Positions 23,132-37,200 of a stretch of DNA of 64,000 nucleotides are shown here, in pieces. A program made the position numbers and the translations under genes. The first letter of the stretch is position 1. The number at the start of each line of letters is the position of its first letter. The DNA comes from Acanthosepion lycidas (Eukaryota; Mollusca; Cephalopoda; Sepiida; Sepiidae): assembly GCA_963932145.1 (NCBI GenBank), contig CAWVQA010000036.1:310001-374000 (forward strand), read 5' to 3'. A model generated the notes under the pieces. It ran no database searches. It had not been told where the DNA came from and saw only the letters and a list, made by a program, of their open reading frames with translations.

Positions 23132-26100
23132 ACAATCTTTCTCATGGAAATCCCAGTCATATGAGTCGAGTCCATGCATGCTACGATCACGGTATGAATT
23201 TGAAGGCAAAATATTTTTTTGCAGATCTTAGATTAAGTCTTTCCCTGTCCATAATGCTAAATTAAGGAAGTAAAATATAAATATAAATAGAAAACAGAAG
23301 AGAAATGTACAGTGATCACCCATTTTCTGCCCACAATCTTTTTCATGGAAATCCCAGTCATATGAGTCGAGTCCATGCATGCTACGATCACGGAATGAAT
23401 TTGAAGGCAAAATATTTTTTTGCAGAGCTTAGATTAGTTCTTTCCCTATCCATAATGCTAAATGAAGGAAGTAAAATATAAATATAAATAGGAAACAGAA
23501 GAGAAATGTACAGTGATCACACATTTTCTGCCCACTATCTTTTTCATGGAAATGCCAGTCATATGAGTCGAGTCCATGCATTCTACGAACACGGTATGAA
23601 TTTGAAGGCAAAATATTTTTTTGCAGAGATTAGATTAAGTCTTTCCCTGTCCATAATGCTAAATGAAGGAAGTAAAATATAATTATAAATAGGAAACAGA
23701 AGAGAAATGTACAGTGATCACCCATTTTCTGCCAACAATCTTTTTCATGAAATCCCAGTCATATGAGTCGAGTTCATGCATGCTACGATCATAGTATGAA
23801 TTTGAAGGCAAAATATTTTTGTGCAGATCTTAGATTAGGTCTTTCCCTGTCCATAATGCTAAATCGAGGAGGTAAAATAGAAATATAAATAGGAAACAGA
23901 AGAGAAATGTACAGTGATCACCAATTTTCTGCCCACAATCTTTTTCATGGAAATCCCAGTCATATGAGTCAAGTCCATGCATGCTACGATCACGGTTTGA
24001 ATTTGAAGGGAAAATATTTTTTTGCAGAACTTAGATTACGTCTTTCTCTGTCCATAATGATAAATTGAGTAAGTAAAACATAAATATAAATAGGAAACAG
24101 AAGAGAAATGTACAGTGATCACCCATTTTCTGCCCACAATCTTTTTCATGGAAATCCCCGTCATATCCGTCGAGTCCATGCATGCTACGATCACGGTATG
24201 AATTTGAAGGCAAAATATTTTTTTGCAGAGCTTAGATTAGGTCTTTCCCTGTTCATAATGCTAAATTGAGGAAGTAAAATATAAATATAAATAGGAAACA
24301 GAAGAGAAATGTACAGTGATCACCTATTTTCCGCCGAAAATCTTTTTCATGGAAATCCCAGTCATATGAGTCGAGTCCATGCATGCTACGATCACGGTAT
24401 GAATTTGAAGGCAAAATATTTTTTTGCAGACCTTAGATTAGGTCTTTCCCTGTCCATAATGCTAAATGAAGGAAGTAAAATATAAATATAAATAGGAAAC
24501 AGAAGAGAAATGTACAGTGATCACCAATTTTCTCCCGACAATCTTTTTCATGGAAATCCCAGTCATATGAGTCGAGTCCATGCATGCTACGATCACGGTA
24601 TGAATTTGAAAGCAAAATATTTTTTTGCAGAGATTAGATTATGTCTTTCCCTGTCCATAATGCTAAATGAAGGAAGTAAAATATAATTATAAATAGGAAA
24701 CAGAAGAGAAATGTACAGTGATCACCCATTTTCTGCCAACAATCTTTTTCATGAAATCCCAGTCATATGAGTCGAGTTCATGTATGCTACGATCATGGTA
24801 TGAATTTGAAGGCAAAATATTTTTGTGCAGATCTTAGATTAGGTCTTTCCCTGTCCATAATGCTAAATTGAGTAGGTAAAATAGAAAGATAAATAGGAAA
24901 CAGAAGAGAAATGTTCGGTGATCACCCATTTTCGGCCCACAATCTTTTTCATGGAAATCCCAGTCATATGAGTCGAGTCCATGCATGCTACGATCACGGT
25001 ATGAATTTAAAGGCAAAATATGTTTTTGCAGAGCTTAGATTAGGTCTTTCCCTGTCCATAATGCTAAATTGAGGAGGTAAAATATAAATATAAACAGGAA
25101 ACAGAAGAGAAAAGTACAGTGATCACCCTTTTTCTGACCACAATCTTTTTCATGGAAATCCCAGTCATATGAGTCGAGTCCATGCATGCTACGATCACGG
25201 TATGAATTTGAAGGCAAAATATTTATTTGCAGATCTTAGATTAGGTCTTTCCCTGTCCGTAATGCTAAATTGAAGAGTTAAAATATAAATATAAATAGGA
25301 AACAGAAGAGAAATGTACAGTGATCACCCATTTTCGGCCCACGATATTTGTCATGGAAATCCCAGTCATATGAGTCGAGTCCATGAATGCTACGATCACG
25401 GTATGAATTTGAAGGCAAAATATTTTTTTGCAGATCTTAGATTAGGTCGATCCCTGTCCATAATGCTAAATGAAGGAAGTAAAATATAAATAGGAAACAG
25501 AAGAGAAATGTACAGTGATCACCCATTTTCTGCCCACAATCTTTTTCATGTAAATCCCAGTCATATGAGTCGAGTCCATACACGCTACGATCACGGTATG
25601 AATTTGAAGGCAAAATATTTTTTTGCAGATCTTAGATTAGGTCTTTCCCTGTCCATAATGCTAAATTGAGGAGGTAAAATATAAATATAAACAGGAAACA
25701 GAAGAGAAAAGTACAGTGATCACCCTTTTTCTGACCACAATCTTTTTCATGGAAATCCCAGTCATATGAGTCGAGTCCATGCATGCTACGATCACAGTAT
25801 GAATTTGAAGGCAATATATTTTTTTGCAGATCTTAGATTAGGTCTTTCCCTGTCCATAATGCTAAATGAAGGAAGTAAATAGAAATATAAATAGGAAACA
25901 GAAGAGAAATTTACAGTGATCACCCATTATCTGCGCACAATCTTTTTCATGGAAATCCCAGTCATATGACTCGAGTCCATGGATGCTATGATCACGACAT
26001 GAATTTGAAGTCAAAATATTTTTGTGCAGATCTTAGATTAGGTCTTTCCCTGTCCATAATGCTAAATTGAGGAGGTAAAATATAAATATAAATATGAAAA

Positions 26101-29100
26101 CAGAAGAGAAATGTACAGTGATCCCCCATTTTCGGCCCACAATCTTTTTCATGGAAATCCCAGTCATATGAGTCGAGTCCATGCATGCTACGATCACAGT
26201 ATGAATTTCAATGCAAAATATTTTTGTGCAGATTTTAGATTAGGTCTTTCCCTGTCCATAATGCTAAATTGAGGAGGTAAAATACAAATATAAATAGGAA
26301 ACAGTAGAGAAATGTACAGTGATCACCCGTTTTCGGCCCACAAAGTTTTTCATGGAAATCCCAGGCATATGAGTCGAGTCCATGCATGCTACGAACACGG
26401 TATGAATTTGAGGGCAAAATATTTTTGTGCAGAGCTTAGATTAGGCCTTTCACTGGCGATAATGCTAAATTGAGGATGTAAAATATAAATATAAATAGGA
26501 AACAGAAGAGAAATGTACAGTGATCACCCATTTTCTGCACACAATCTTTTTCATGGAAATCCCAGTCATATGAGTCGAGTCCATGCATGCTACGATCACG
26601 GTATGAATTTGAAGGCAAAATATTTTTGTGCAGATTTTAGATTAGGTCTTTCCCTGTCCATAATGCTAAATTGAGGAGGTAAAATATAAATATAAATAGT
26701 AAACAGAAGAGAAATGTATAGTGATCACCCATTTTCTGCCCACAATCTTTTTCATAGAAATCCCAGTCATATGAGTCCATGCATGCTACGATCACGGTAT
26801 GAATTTGAAAGCAAAATATTATTATGCAGACCTTGGATTAGGTCTTTCCCTGTCCATAATGCTAAATTTAGTAGGTAACATAGAAATATAAATAGGAAAC
26901 AGAAGAGAAATGTACAGTGATCACCTATTTTCGGCCCACAATCTTTTTCATTGAAATCCCAGTCATATGCGTCGTGTCCATGCATGCTACAATCACGGTA
27001 TGAATTTGAAGGCAAAATATTTTTGTGCAGATCTTAGATTAGGACTTTCCCTGTCCATAATGCTAAATTGAGGAGGTAAAAAAGAAATATAAAAAGGAAA
27101 CAGAAGAGAAATGTACAGTGATCACCCATTTTCGGCCCACAATCTTTTTCATGGAAATCCCAGTCATATGAGTCGAGTCCATGCATGCTACGATCACGGT
27201 ATGAATTTGAAGGCAAAATATTTTTGTGCAGATCTTAGATTAGGTCTTTCCCTGTCCATAATGCTAAATTGAGGAGGTAAAATATAAATATAAATAGGAA
27301 ACAGAAGAGAAATGTACAGTGATCACCCATTTTCTGCCCACAATCTTTTTCATGGAAATCCCAGTCATATGAGTCGAGTCCATGCATGCTACGATCACGG
27401 TATGAATTTGAAGGCAAAATATTTTTGTGCAGATCTTAGATTAGGTCTTTCCCTGTCCATAATGCTAAATTGAGGAGGTAAAATATAAATATAAATAGCA
27501 AACAGAAGAGAAATGTACAGTGATCACCCATTTTCGGCCCAAAAACTTTTTCATGGAAATCCCAGTCATATGAGTCGAGTCCATGCATGCTACGATCATG
27601 GTATGAATTTGAAGGCAAAATATTTTTGTGCAGAGCTTAGATTAGTTCTTTCCCTGTCCATAATGCTAAATTGAGTAAGTAAAATATAAATATAAATAGG
27701 AAACCGAAGAGAAATGTACAGTGATCACCCATTTTCTGCCCACAATCTTTTTCATGGAAATCTCAGTCATATGAGTCCATGCATGCTACGATCACGGTAT
27801 CAATTTGAAGGCAAAATATTTTTGTGCAGATTTTAGATTAGGTCTTTCCCTGTCCATAATGCTAAATTGAGGAGGTAAAATAGAAATATAAATAGAATAC
27901 AGAAGAGAAATGTACAGTGATCACCCATTTTTGGCCCACAATCTTTTTCATGGAAATCCCAGTCATATGAGTCGAGTACATGCATTCTACGATCACGTTA
28001 TGAATTTGAAGGCAAAATATTTTTGTGCAGAGCTTAGATTAGGTCTTTCCCTGGCCATAATGCTAAATTGAGGAGGTAAAATAGAAATATAAATAGGAAA
28101 CAGAAGAGAAATGTACAGTGATCACCCATTTTCGGCCCACAATCTTTTTAGTGGAAATCCCAGTCATATGAGTAGAGTTCATGTATGCTACGATCACGGT
28201 ATGAATTCGAAGGCAAAATATTTTTGTGCAGAGCTTAGATCATGTCTTTCCCTGTCCATAATGCTAAATTGAGGAGGTAAAATAGAAATATAAATAGGAA
28301 ACAGAAGAGAAATGTACAGTGATCACCCATTTTCGGCCCACAATCTTTTTCATGGAAATCCCTGTCATATGAGTAGAGTTCATTCATGCTACGATCACGG
28401 TATGAATTTGAAGGCAAAATATTTTTGTGCAGAGCTTAGATTAGGTCTTTCCCTGTCCATAATGCTAAATTGAGGAGGTAAAATATAAATATAAATAGGA
28501 AACAGAAGAGAAATGTACAGTGATAACCCATTTTCTGCCCACAATCTTTTTCAGGGAAATCCAAGTCATATGAGTCGAGTCCATGCATGCTACGATCACG
28601 GTATGAATTTGAAGGCAAAATATTTTTGTGCAGGTTTTAGATTAGGTCTTTCCCTGTCCATAATGCTAAATTGAGGAGGTAAAATATAAATATAAATAGG
28701 AAACAGAAGAGAAATGTACAGTGATCACCAATTTTCGGCCCACAATCTTTTTCATGGAAATCCCAGTCATATGATTCGTGTTCATGCATGCTACGATCAC
28801 GGTATGAATTTGAAGGCAAAATATTTTTGTGTAGATTTTAGATTAGGTCTTTCCTTGTACATAATGCTAAATTGAGGATGTAAAATAGAAATATAAACAG
28901 GAAACAGAAGAGAAATGTACAGTGATCACCCATTTTCTGCCCACCATCTTTTTCATGGAAATCCCAGTCATATGAGTCGAGTCCATGCATGCTACGATCA
29001 CGGTATAAATTTGAAGGAAAAATATTTTTGTGCATATGTTAGATTAGGTCTTTCCCTATCCATAATGCTAAATTGAGGAGGTAAAATATAAATATAAATA

Positions 29101-29334
29101 GGAAACAGAAGAGAAATGTACAGTGATCACCCATTTTCGGCCCACAATCTTTTTCATGGAAATCCCAGTCATATGAGTCGAGTCCATGCATGCTACGATC
29201 ACGGTATGAATTTGAAGGCAAAATATTTTTGTGCAGATCTTAGATTAGGTCTTTCCCTGTCCAGAATGCTAAATTGAGGAGGTAAAATATAAATATAAAT
29301 AGGAAACAGAAGAGAAATGTACAGTGATAACCCA

Positions 29335-29910
29335 TTTTCGGCCCACAATCTTTTTCATGGAAATCCCAGTCATATGAGTCGAGTCCATGCATGCTACGAT
29401 CACGGTATGAATTTTAAGGCAAAATATTTTTGTGCAGAGCTTAGATTAGGTCTTTCCCTGTCCATAATGCTAAATTGAAGAGGTAAAATAGAAATATAAA
29501 TAGAATACAGAAGATAAATGTACAGTGATCCCCCATTTTCGGCCCACAATCTTTTTCATGGAAATCCCAGTCATATGAGTCGAGTTCATGCATGCTACGA
29601 TCACGGTATGAATTTGAAGGCAAAATATTTTTGTGCAGATTTTAGATTAGGTCTTTCCCGGTCCAAAATGCTAAATTGAGGAGGTAAAATAGAAATATAA
29701 ATGGGAAACAGGAGAGAAATGTACAGTGATTACCCATTTTCGGCGCACAATCTTTTTCATGGAAATCCCAGTCATATGAGTCGAGTCCATGCATTCTACG
29801 ATCACGGTATGAATTTGAAGGCAAAATATTTTTTTGCAGATCTTAGATTTGGTCTTTCCCTGTCCATAATTCTAAATTGAGGAGGTAAAATATAAATATA
29901 AATAGGAAAC
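29335..29910. repeat. Duplicated block, copy 1 (partner 31946-32521)
   Basis: About three monomers repeated at an offset of 2611 bp. Shared markers are GAATTTTAAGG, AAATTGAAGAGG, ATAGAATACAGAAGATAAATG, GATCCCCC, TCCAAAATGC, AATGGGAAACAGG and GATTACCC. They diverge after the TAGATTTGGTC monomer start. Confidence 0.82.
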
Positions 29911-31945
29911 AGAAGAGAAATGTACAGTGATCACCCATTTTCGGCCCACAATCTTTTTCATGGAAATCCCAGTCATATGAGTTCTGTCCATGCATGCTAC
30001 GATCACGGTATGAATTTGAAGGCAAAATATTTTTGTGCAGATCTTAGATTAGGTCTTTCCCTGTCCATAATGCTAAATTGAGGAGGTAATATAGAAATAT
30101 AAATAGGAAACAGAAGAGAAATGTACAGTGATCACCAATTTTCGGCCCTCAACCTTTTTCATGGAAATCCCAGTCATATGAGTCGAGACCATGCATGCAA
30201 CGATCACGGTATGAATTTGAAGGCAAAATATTTTTGTGCAGATTTTAGATTAGGTCTTTCCCTGTCTATGATGCAAAATAGAGGAGGTAAAATATAAATA
30301 TAAATAGGAAACAGAAGAGAAATGTACAGTGATCACCCATTTTCTGCCCACAATCTTTTTCATGGAAATCCCAGTCATATGAGTTCTGTCCATACCTGCT
30401 ACGATCACGGTATGAATTTGAAGGCAAAATATTTTTTTTTGCAGAACTTAGATTAGGTCTTTCCCTGTCCATAATGCTAAATGAAGGAAGTAAAATAGAA
30501 ATATAAATAGGAAACAGAAGAGAAATGTACAGTGATCACCATTTTCGGCCCACAATCTTTTTCATGGAAATCCCAGTCATATGAGTCGAGTCTATGCATG
30601 CTACGATCACGGCATGAATTTGAAAGCAAAATATTTTTGTGCAGATCGTAGATTAGGTCTTTCCCTGTCCATAATGCTAAATTGAGGAGGTAAAATAGAA
30701 ATGTAAATAGGAAACAGAAGAGAAATGTACAGTGATCACCCATTTTCGGCCCACAATCTTTTTCTCGGAAATCCCAGTCATATGAGTCGAGTCCATGCAT
30801 GCTACGATCACGGTATGAATTTGAAGGCAAAATATTTTTTGCAGAGCTTAGATTAGGTCTTTCCCTGTCCATAATGCTAAATTAAGGAAGTAAAATATAA
30901 ATATAAATAGGAAACAGAAGAGAAATGTACAGTGATCACCCATTTTCTGCGCACAATCTTTTTCATGGAAATCCCAGTCAGATGAGTCAAGTCCATGCAT
31001 GCTACGATCACGGTATGAATTTGAAGGCAAAATATTTTTTTGCAGAGCTTAGATTAGGCTTTTCCCGTTCCATAATGCTTAATTGAGGAAGTAAAATATA
31101 AATATCAATAGGAAACAGAAGAGAAATATACAGTGATCACCCATTTTCTGCCCACAATCTTTTTCATGGAAATCCAATTCATATGAGTCGAGTCCATGCA
31201 TGCTACGATCACGGTATGAATTTGAAGGCAAAATATATTTTTGCAGATCTTAGATTAAGTCTTTCCCTGTCCATGATGCTAAATTAAGGAAGTAAAATAT
31301 AAATATAAATAGCAAACAGAAGAGAAATATACAGTGATCACCCATTTTCTGCCCAAAATCTTTTTCATGGAAATCCCAGTCATATGAGTCGAGTCCATGC
31401 ATGCTACGATCACGGTATGAATTTGAAGGCAAAATATTTTTTTGAAGATGTTAGATTAGTTCTTTCCCTGTCCATAATGCTAAATGAAGGAACTAAAATA
31501 GAAATAGTAATAGGAAACAGAAGAGAAATGTACTGTGATCACCCATTTTCTGCCCACAATATTTTCATGGAAATCCCAGTCATATGAGTCGAGTCCATGC
31601 ATGCTACGATCACGGAATGAATTTGAAGGCAAAATATTTTTTGCAGAGCTTAGATTACGTCTTTCCCTGTCCATAATGCTAAATGAAGGAAGTAAAATAT
31701 AAATATAAATAGGAAACAGAAGAGAAATGTACTGTGATCACCCATTTTCGGCCCACAATCTTTTTCATGGAAATCCCAGTCATATGAGTCGAGTCCAACC
31801 ATGCTAAGATCACGGTATAAATTTGAAGGCAAAATATTTTTGTGCAGAGTTTAGATTAGGTCTTTTCCTGTCCATAATGCTAAATGAAGGAAGTAAAATA
31901 TAAATATAAATAGGAAACAGAAGAGAAATGTACAGTGATCACCCA

Positions 31946-32521
31946 TTTTCGGCCCACAATCTTTTTCATGGAAATCCCAGTCATATGAGTCGAGTCCATG
32001 CATGCTACGATCACGGTATGAATTTTAAGGCAAAATATTTTTGTGCAGAGCTTAGATTAGGTCTTTCCCTGTCCATAATGCTAAATTGAAGAGGTAAAAT
32101 AGAAATATAAATAGAATACAGAAGATAAATGTACAGTGATCCCCCATTTTCGGCCCACAATCTTTTTCATGGAAATCCCAGTCATATGAGTCGAGTTCAT
32201 GCATGCTACGATCACGGTATGAATTTGAAGGCAAAATATTTTTGTGCAGATTTTAGATTAGGTCTTTCCCGGGCCAAAATGCTAAATTGAGGAGGTAAAA
32301 TAGAAATATAAATGGGAAACAGGAGAGAAATGTACAGTGATTACCCATTTTCGGCGCACAATCTTTTTCATGGAAATCCCAGTCATATGAGTCGAGTCCA
32401 TGCATTCTACGATCACGGTATGAATTTGAAGGCAAAATATTTTTTTGCAGATCTTAGATTTGGTCTTTCCCTGTCCATAATGCTAAATTGAGGAGGTAAA
32501 ATATAAATATAAATAGGCAAC
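31946..32521. repeat. Duplicated block, copy 2 (partner 29335-29910)
   Basis: Same ordered variants as 29335-29910. A few single-base differences are present, for example CGGGCCAAAATG here against CGGTCCAAAATG there. Confidence 0.82.
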
Positions 32522-33089
32522 AGAAGAGAAATGTACAGTGATCTCTCATTTTCTGCCCAAAATCTTTTTCATGGAAATCCCAGTCATATGAGCCGAGTCC
32601 ATGCATGCGACGATCACGGTATGAATTTGAAGGCAAAATATTTTTGTGCAGATCTTAGATTAGGTCTTTCCCTGTCCATAATGCTAAATTGAGGAGGTAA
32701 AATATAAATATAAATAGGAAACAGAAGAGAAATATACAGTGATAACCCATTTTCTGCCTACAATCTTTTTCATGGAAATCCCAGTCATATGAGTCGAGTC
32801 CATGCATGCTACGATCACGGCATGTATTTGAAGGCAAAATATTTTTTTGCAGATCTTAGATTAGGTCTTTCCCTGTCCATAATGCTTAATTAAGGAAGTA
32901 AAATTTAAATAGGAAACAGAAGAGAAATGTACAGTGATCACACATTTTCTGCCCACAATCTTTTTCATGGAAATCCCAGTCATATGAGTCGAGTCCATGC
33001 ATGCTACAATCACGGTATGAATTTGAAGGCTAAATATTTTTCTGCAGATATTAGATTAGGACTTTCCCTCTCCATAATGCTAAATTGAG

Positions 33090-34030
33090 GAAGTAAAATA
33101 GAAATAGGAAACAGAAGTGAAATGTACAGTGATCACCCATTTTGTGTCCACAATCTTTTTCATGGAAATCCCAGTCATATGAGTCGAGTCCATGCATGCT
33201 ACGATCACGGTATGAATTTGAAGGCAAAATATTTTTTTGCAGATCTTTGATTAGGTCTTTCCCTGTCCATAATGCTAAATTGAGGAGGTAAAATATAAAT
33301 ATCAATAGGAAACAGAAGAGAAATATACAGTGATCACCCATTTTGTGCCCACAATCTTATTCATGGAAATCCCAGTCATATCAGTCGAGTCCATGCATGC
33401 TAGGATCATGGTATGAATTTGAAGGCAAAATATTTTTTTGCAGAACTTAGATTAGTTCATTCCCTGTCCATAATGCTAAATTGAGGAAGTAAAATAGAAA
33501 TATTAATGGGAAACAGAAGAGAAATGTACAGTGATCACCCATTTTCTGCCCACAATCTTTTTCATGGAAATCCCAGTCATATGAATCGATTCCATGCATG
33601 CTACGATCACGGTAGGAATTTGAAGGCAAAATATTTTTTTGCAGATCTTAGATTATGTCTTTCCCTGTCCATAATGCTAAATTGAGGAAGTAAAATAGAA
33701 ATATTAATGGGAAACAGAAAAGAAATGGACAGTGATCACCCATTTTGTGCCCACAAACTTTTTCATGGAAATCCCAGTCATATGAGTCGGGTCCATGCAT
33801 GCTACGATCACGGAATTAATTTGAAGGTAAAATATTTTTTTGCAGATCTTAGATTATGTCTTTCCCTGTCCATAATGCTAAATTGAGGAAGTAAAATAGA
33901 AATAGTAATGGGAAACAGAAGAGAAATGTACAGTGATCACCCATTTTGTGCCCACAATCTTTTTCATGGAAATCCCTGTCATATGAGTCCAGTCCATGCA
34001 TGCTACGATCACGGTATGAATTTGAAGGCA
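33090..34030. repeat. Patch of GTGCCC monomers with AATGGGAAAC
   Basis: Several consecutive monomers share GTGCCC or CTGCCC with the T7 form, and three have a changed AT tract reading ATATTAATGGG or ATAGTAATGGG. The patch lies within sequence otherwise dominated by CGGCCC and TTTTTGTGCAG types. It looks like a small locally amplified subfamily. Confidence 0.6.
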
Positions 34031-34239
34031 AAATATTTTTGTGCAGATCTTAGATTAGGTCTTTCCCTGTCCATAATGCTAAATTGAGGAGGTAAAATAG
34101 AAATGTAAATAGGAAACAGAAAAGAAATGTACAGTGATCACCCAATTTTCTGCCCACAATCTTTTTCATGGAAATCCCAGTCATATGAGTCGAGGCCATG
34201 CATGCTACGATCACGGTATGAATTTGAAGGCAAAATATT

Positions 34240-37200
34240 TTTGTGCAGATATTAGATTAAGTCTTTCCCTGTCCATAATGGTAAATTGAGGAGGTAAAAT
34301 ACAAATATAAATAAGAAACAGAAGAGAAATGTACAGTAATCACCCATTTTCGGCACACAACCTTTTTCATGGAAATCCCAGTCATATGAGTCGAGTCCAT
34401 GCATGCTACGATCACAGTATGAATTTGAAGGCAAAATATTTTTGTGCAGATCTTAGATTAGGTCTTTCCCTTCCATAATGCTAAATTGAGGAAGTAAAAT
34501 AGAAATAGTAATAGGAAACAGAAGAGAAATGTACAGTGATCCCCCATTTTCGGCCCACCATCTTTTTCATAGAAATCCCAGTCATATGAGTCGAGTCCAT
34601 GCATCCTACGATCACGGTATGAATTTGAAGCAAAATATTTTTGTGCAGAGCCTAGATTAGGTCTTTCCCTGTCAATAATGCTAAATGAAGGAAGTAAAAG
34701 ATAAATATAAATAGGAAACAGAAAAGTAATGTACAGTGATCACCCATTTTCTGCCCACATTCTTTTTCATGGAAATCCCAGTCATATGAGTCGAGTCCAT
34801 ACATGCTACGATCACGGTATGACTTTGAAGGCACAATATGTTTTTGCAGATCTTAGATTAGGTCTTTCCCTTTCCATAATGCTGAATTGAGGAAGTAAAA
34901 TATAAATATAAATAAGAAACAGAAGAGAAATGTACAGTGATCAGCCATTTTCTGCCCAAAATCTTTTTCATGGAAATCACAGTCATATTAGTCGAGTCCA
35001 TGCATGCTACGATCACGGTATGAATTTGAAGGCAAAATATTTTTTTGCAGATCTTAGATTAGGTCTTTCCCTATCCATAATGATAAATTGAGGAGGTAAA
35101 ATATAAATATAAATAGAAAACAGAAGAGAAATGTACAGCGATCACCCATTTTCGGCCCACATTCTTTTTCATGGAAATCCAAGTCATATGAGTCGAGTCC
35201 ATGCATGCTACGATCACGGTATGAATTTGGAGGCAAAATATTTTTGTGCAGATTTTACATTAGGTCTTTCCCTGTCCATAATGCTAAATTGAGGCGGTAA
35301 AATAGAAATATAAATAGTAAACAGAAGAAAAATGTACAGTGATTACCGATTTTTGGCCCACAATCTTTTTCATGGAAATCCCAGTCATATGAGTCGAGTC
35401 CATGCATGCTACGATCACGGTATGAATTTGAAGGCAAAATATTTTTGTGCAGATCTTAGATTACGTCTTTCCCGGTGCATAATGCTAAATTGAGGAGGTA
35501 AAATAGAAATATAAATAGGAAACAGAAGAGAAATGTACAGTGATCACCCATTTTCGGCCCACAATCTTTTTCATGGAAATCCCAGTCTTATGAGTAAAAT
35601 CCATGCATGCTACGATCATGGTATGAATTTGAAGGCAAAATATTTTTGTGCAGAACTTAGATTAGGTCTTTCCCTGTCCATAATGCTAAATTGAGGAGGT
35701 AAAATATAAATATAAATAGGAAACAGAAGAAAAATGTACAGTGATTACCGATTTTTGGCCCACAATCTTTTTCATGGAAATCCCAGTCATATGAGTCGAG
35801 TCCATGCATGCTACGCTCACGGTATGAATTTGAAGGCAAAATATTTTTGTGCAGAGCTTAGATTAGGTCTTTCCCTGTCCATAATGATAAATTGAAGAAG
35901 TAAAATATAAATATAAATAGGAAACAGAAGAGAAATGTACAGTGATCCCCCATTTTCGGCCCACCATCTTTTTCATAGAAATCCCAGTCATATGAGTCGA
36001 GTCCATGCATCCTACGATCACGGTATGAATTTGAAGGCAAAATATTTTTGTGCAGATATTAGTTTAGGTATTTCCCTGTCCATAATGCTAAATTGAGGAG
36101 GTAAAATATAATTATAAATAGGAAACAGAAAAGAAATGTACAGTGATCACCCAATTTTCTGCCCACAATCTTTTTCATGGAAATCCCAGTCATATGAGTC
36201 GAGTCCATGCATGCTACGATCACGGTATGAATTTGAAGGCAAAATATTTTTGTGCAGATCTTAGATTAGGTCTTTAACTGTCCATAATGCTAAATTGAGT
36301 AGGTAAAATACAAATATAAATAGGAAACAGAAGCGAAATGTACAGTGATCACCCATTTTCGGCCCACAATCTTTTTCATGGAAATCCCAGTCATATTTGT
36401 CGAGTCCATGCATGCTACGATCACAGTATGAATTTGAAAGCAAAATACTTTTGTGCAGATCTTAGATTAGGTCTTTCTCTGTCCATAATGGTAAATTGAG
36501 GAGGTAAAATACAAATATAAATAGGAAACAGAAGAGAAATGTACAGTAATCACCCATTTTCGGCACACAACCTTTTTCATGGAAATCCCAGTCATATGAG
36601 TCGAGTCCATGCATGCTACGATCACAGTATGAATTTGAAGGCAAAATATTTTTGTGCAGATCTTAGATTAGGTCTTTCCCTTCCATAATGCTAAATTGAG
36701 GAGGTAAAATATAAATATAAATAGAAAACAGAAGAGAAATGTACAGTGATCACCCATTTTAGGCCCACAACCTTTTTCATGGAAATCCCAGTCATATGAG
36801 TCGAGTCCATGCATGCTACGATCACAGTATGAATTTGAAGACAAAATATTTTTGTGCAGAACTTAGATTAGGTCTTTCCCTGTCCATAATGCTAAATTGC
36901 TGAGGTAAAATATAAATATAAATAGGAAATAGAAGAGAAATGTACAGTGATCACCCATTTTCGGCCCACAATCTTTTTCATGGAAATCCCAGTCATATGA
37001 GTAGAGTCCATGCATGCTACGGTCACGGTATGAATTTGAAGGCAAAATATTTTTTGCAGATCTTAGATTAGGTCTTTCCCTGTCCATAATGCTAAATTAA
37101 GGAAGTAAAATAGAAATATTAATAGGAAACAGAAGAGAAATGTACAGTGATCACCCATTTTGTGCCCACAATCTTTTTCATGGGAATCCCAGTCATATGA

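Larger units (their letters stand above)
14800..24700. repeat. Higher-order satellite zone with interleaved multi-monomer duplications
   Basis: Blocks of three to ten monomers recur here in mosaic fashion. About 15236-15990 recurs at 18828-19582 (offset 3592). About 17211-18332 recurs at 20008-21129 (offset 2797) and at 22010-23131 (offset 4799). The 4799 offset extends from about 17211 to 19300. About 24100-24600 resembles 14305-14800, sharing the CCGCCGAAAATC variant. Marker variants include TAGATTTGGTC, AAAATAGTAATAT, GTCATAGGTGTCGAG, GGTTTGAATTTGAAGGG and a 193-bp monomer with a shortened AT tract. The copies match closely but not perfectly. Confidence 0.8.

Noticed and set aside
27235-27417. 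The many minus-strand open frames of 60 codons, one per monomer, with similar peptides
   Set aside because: The apparent first Met is a TTG codon (CAA on the plus strand at 27415-27417), not a usual eukaryotic start. The frames are a by-product of a 201-bp period. Copies vary freely, with radical replacements, lost stops and frameshifts. I found no domain.
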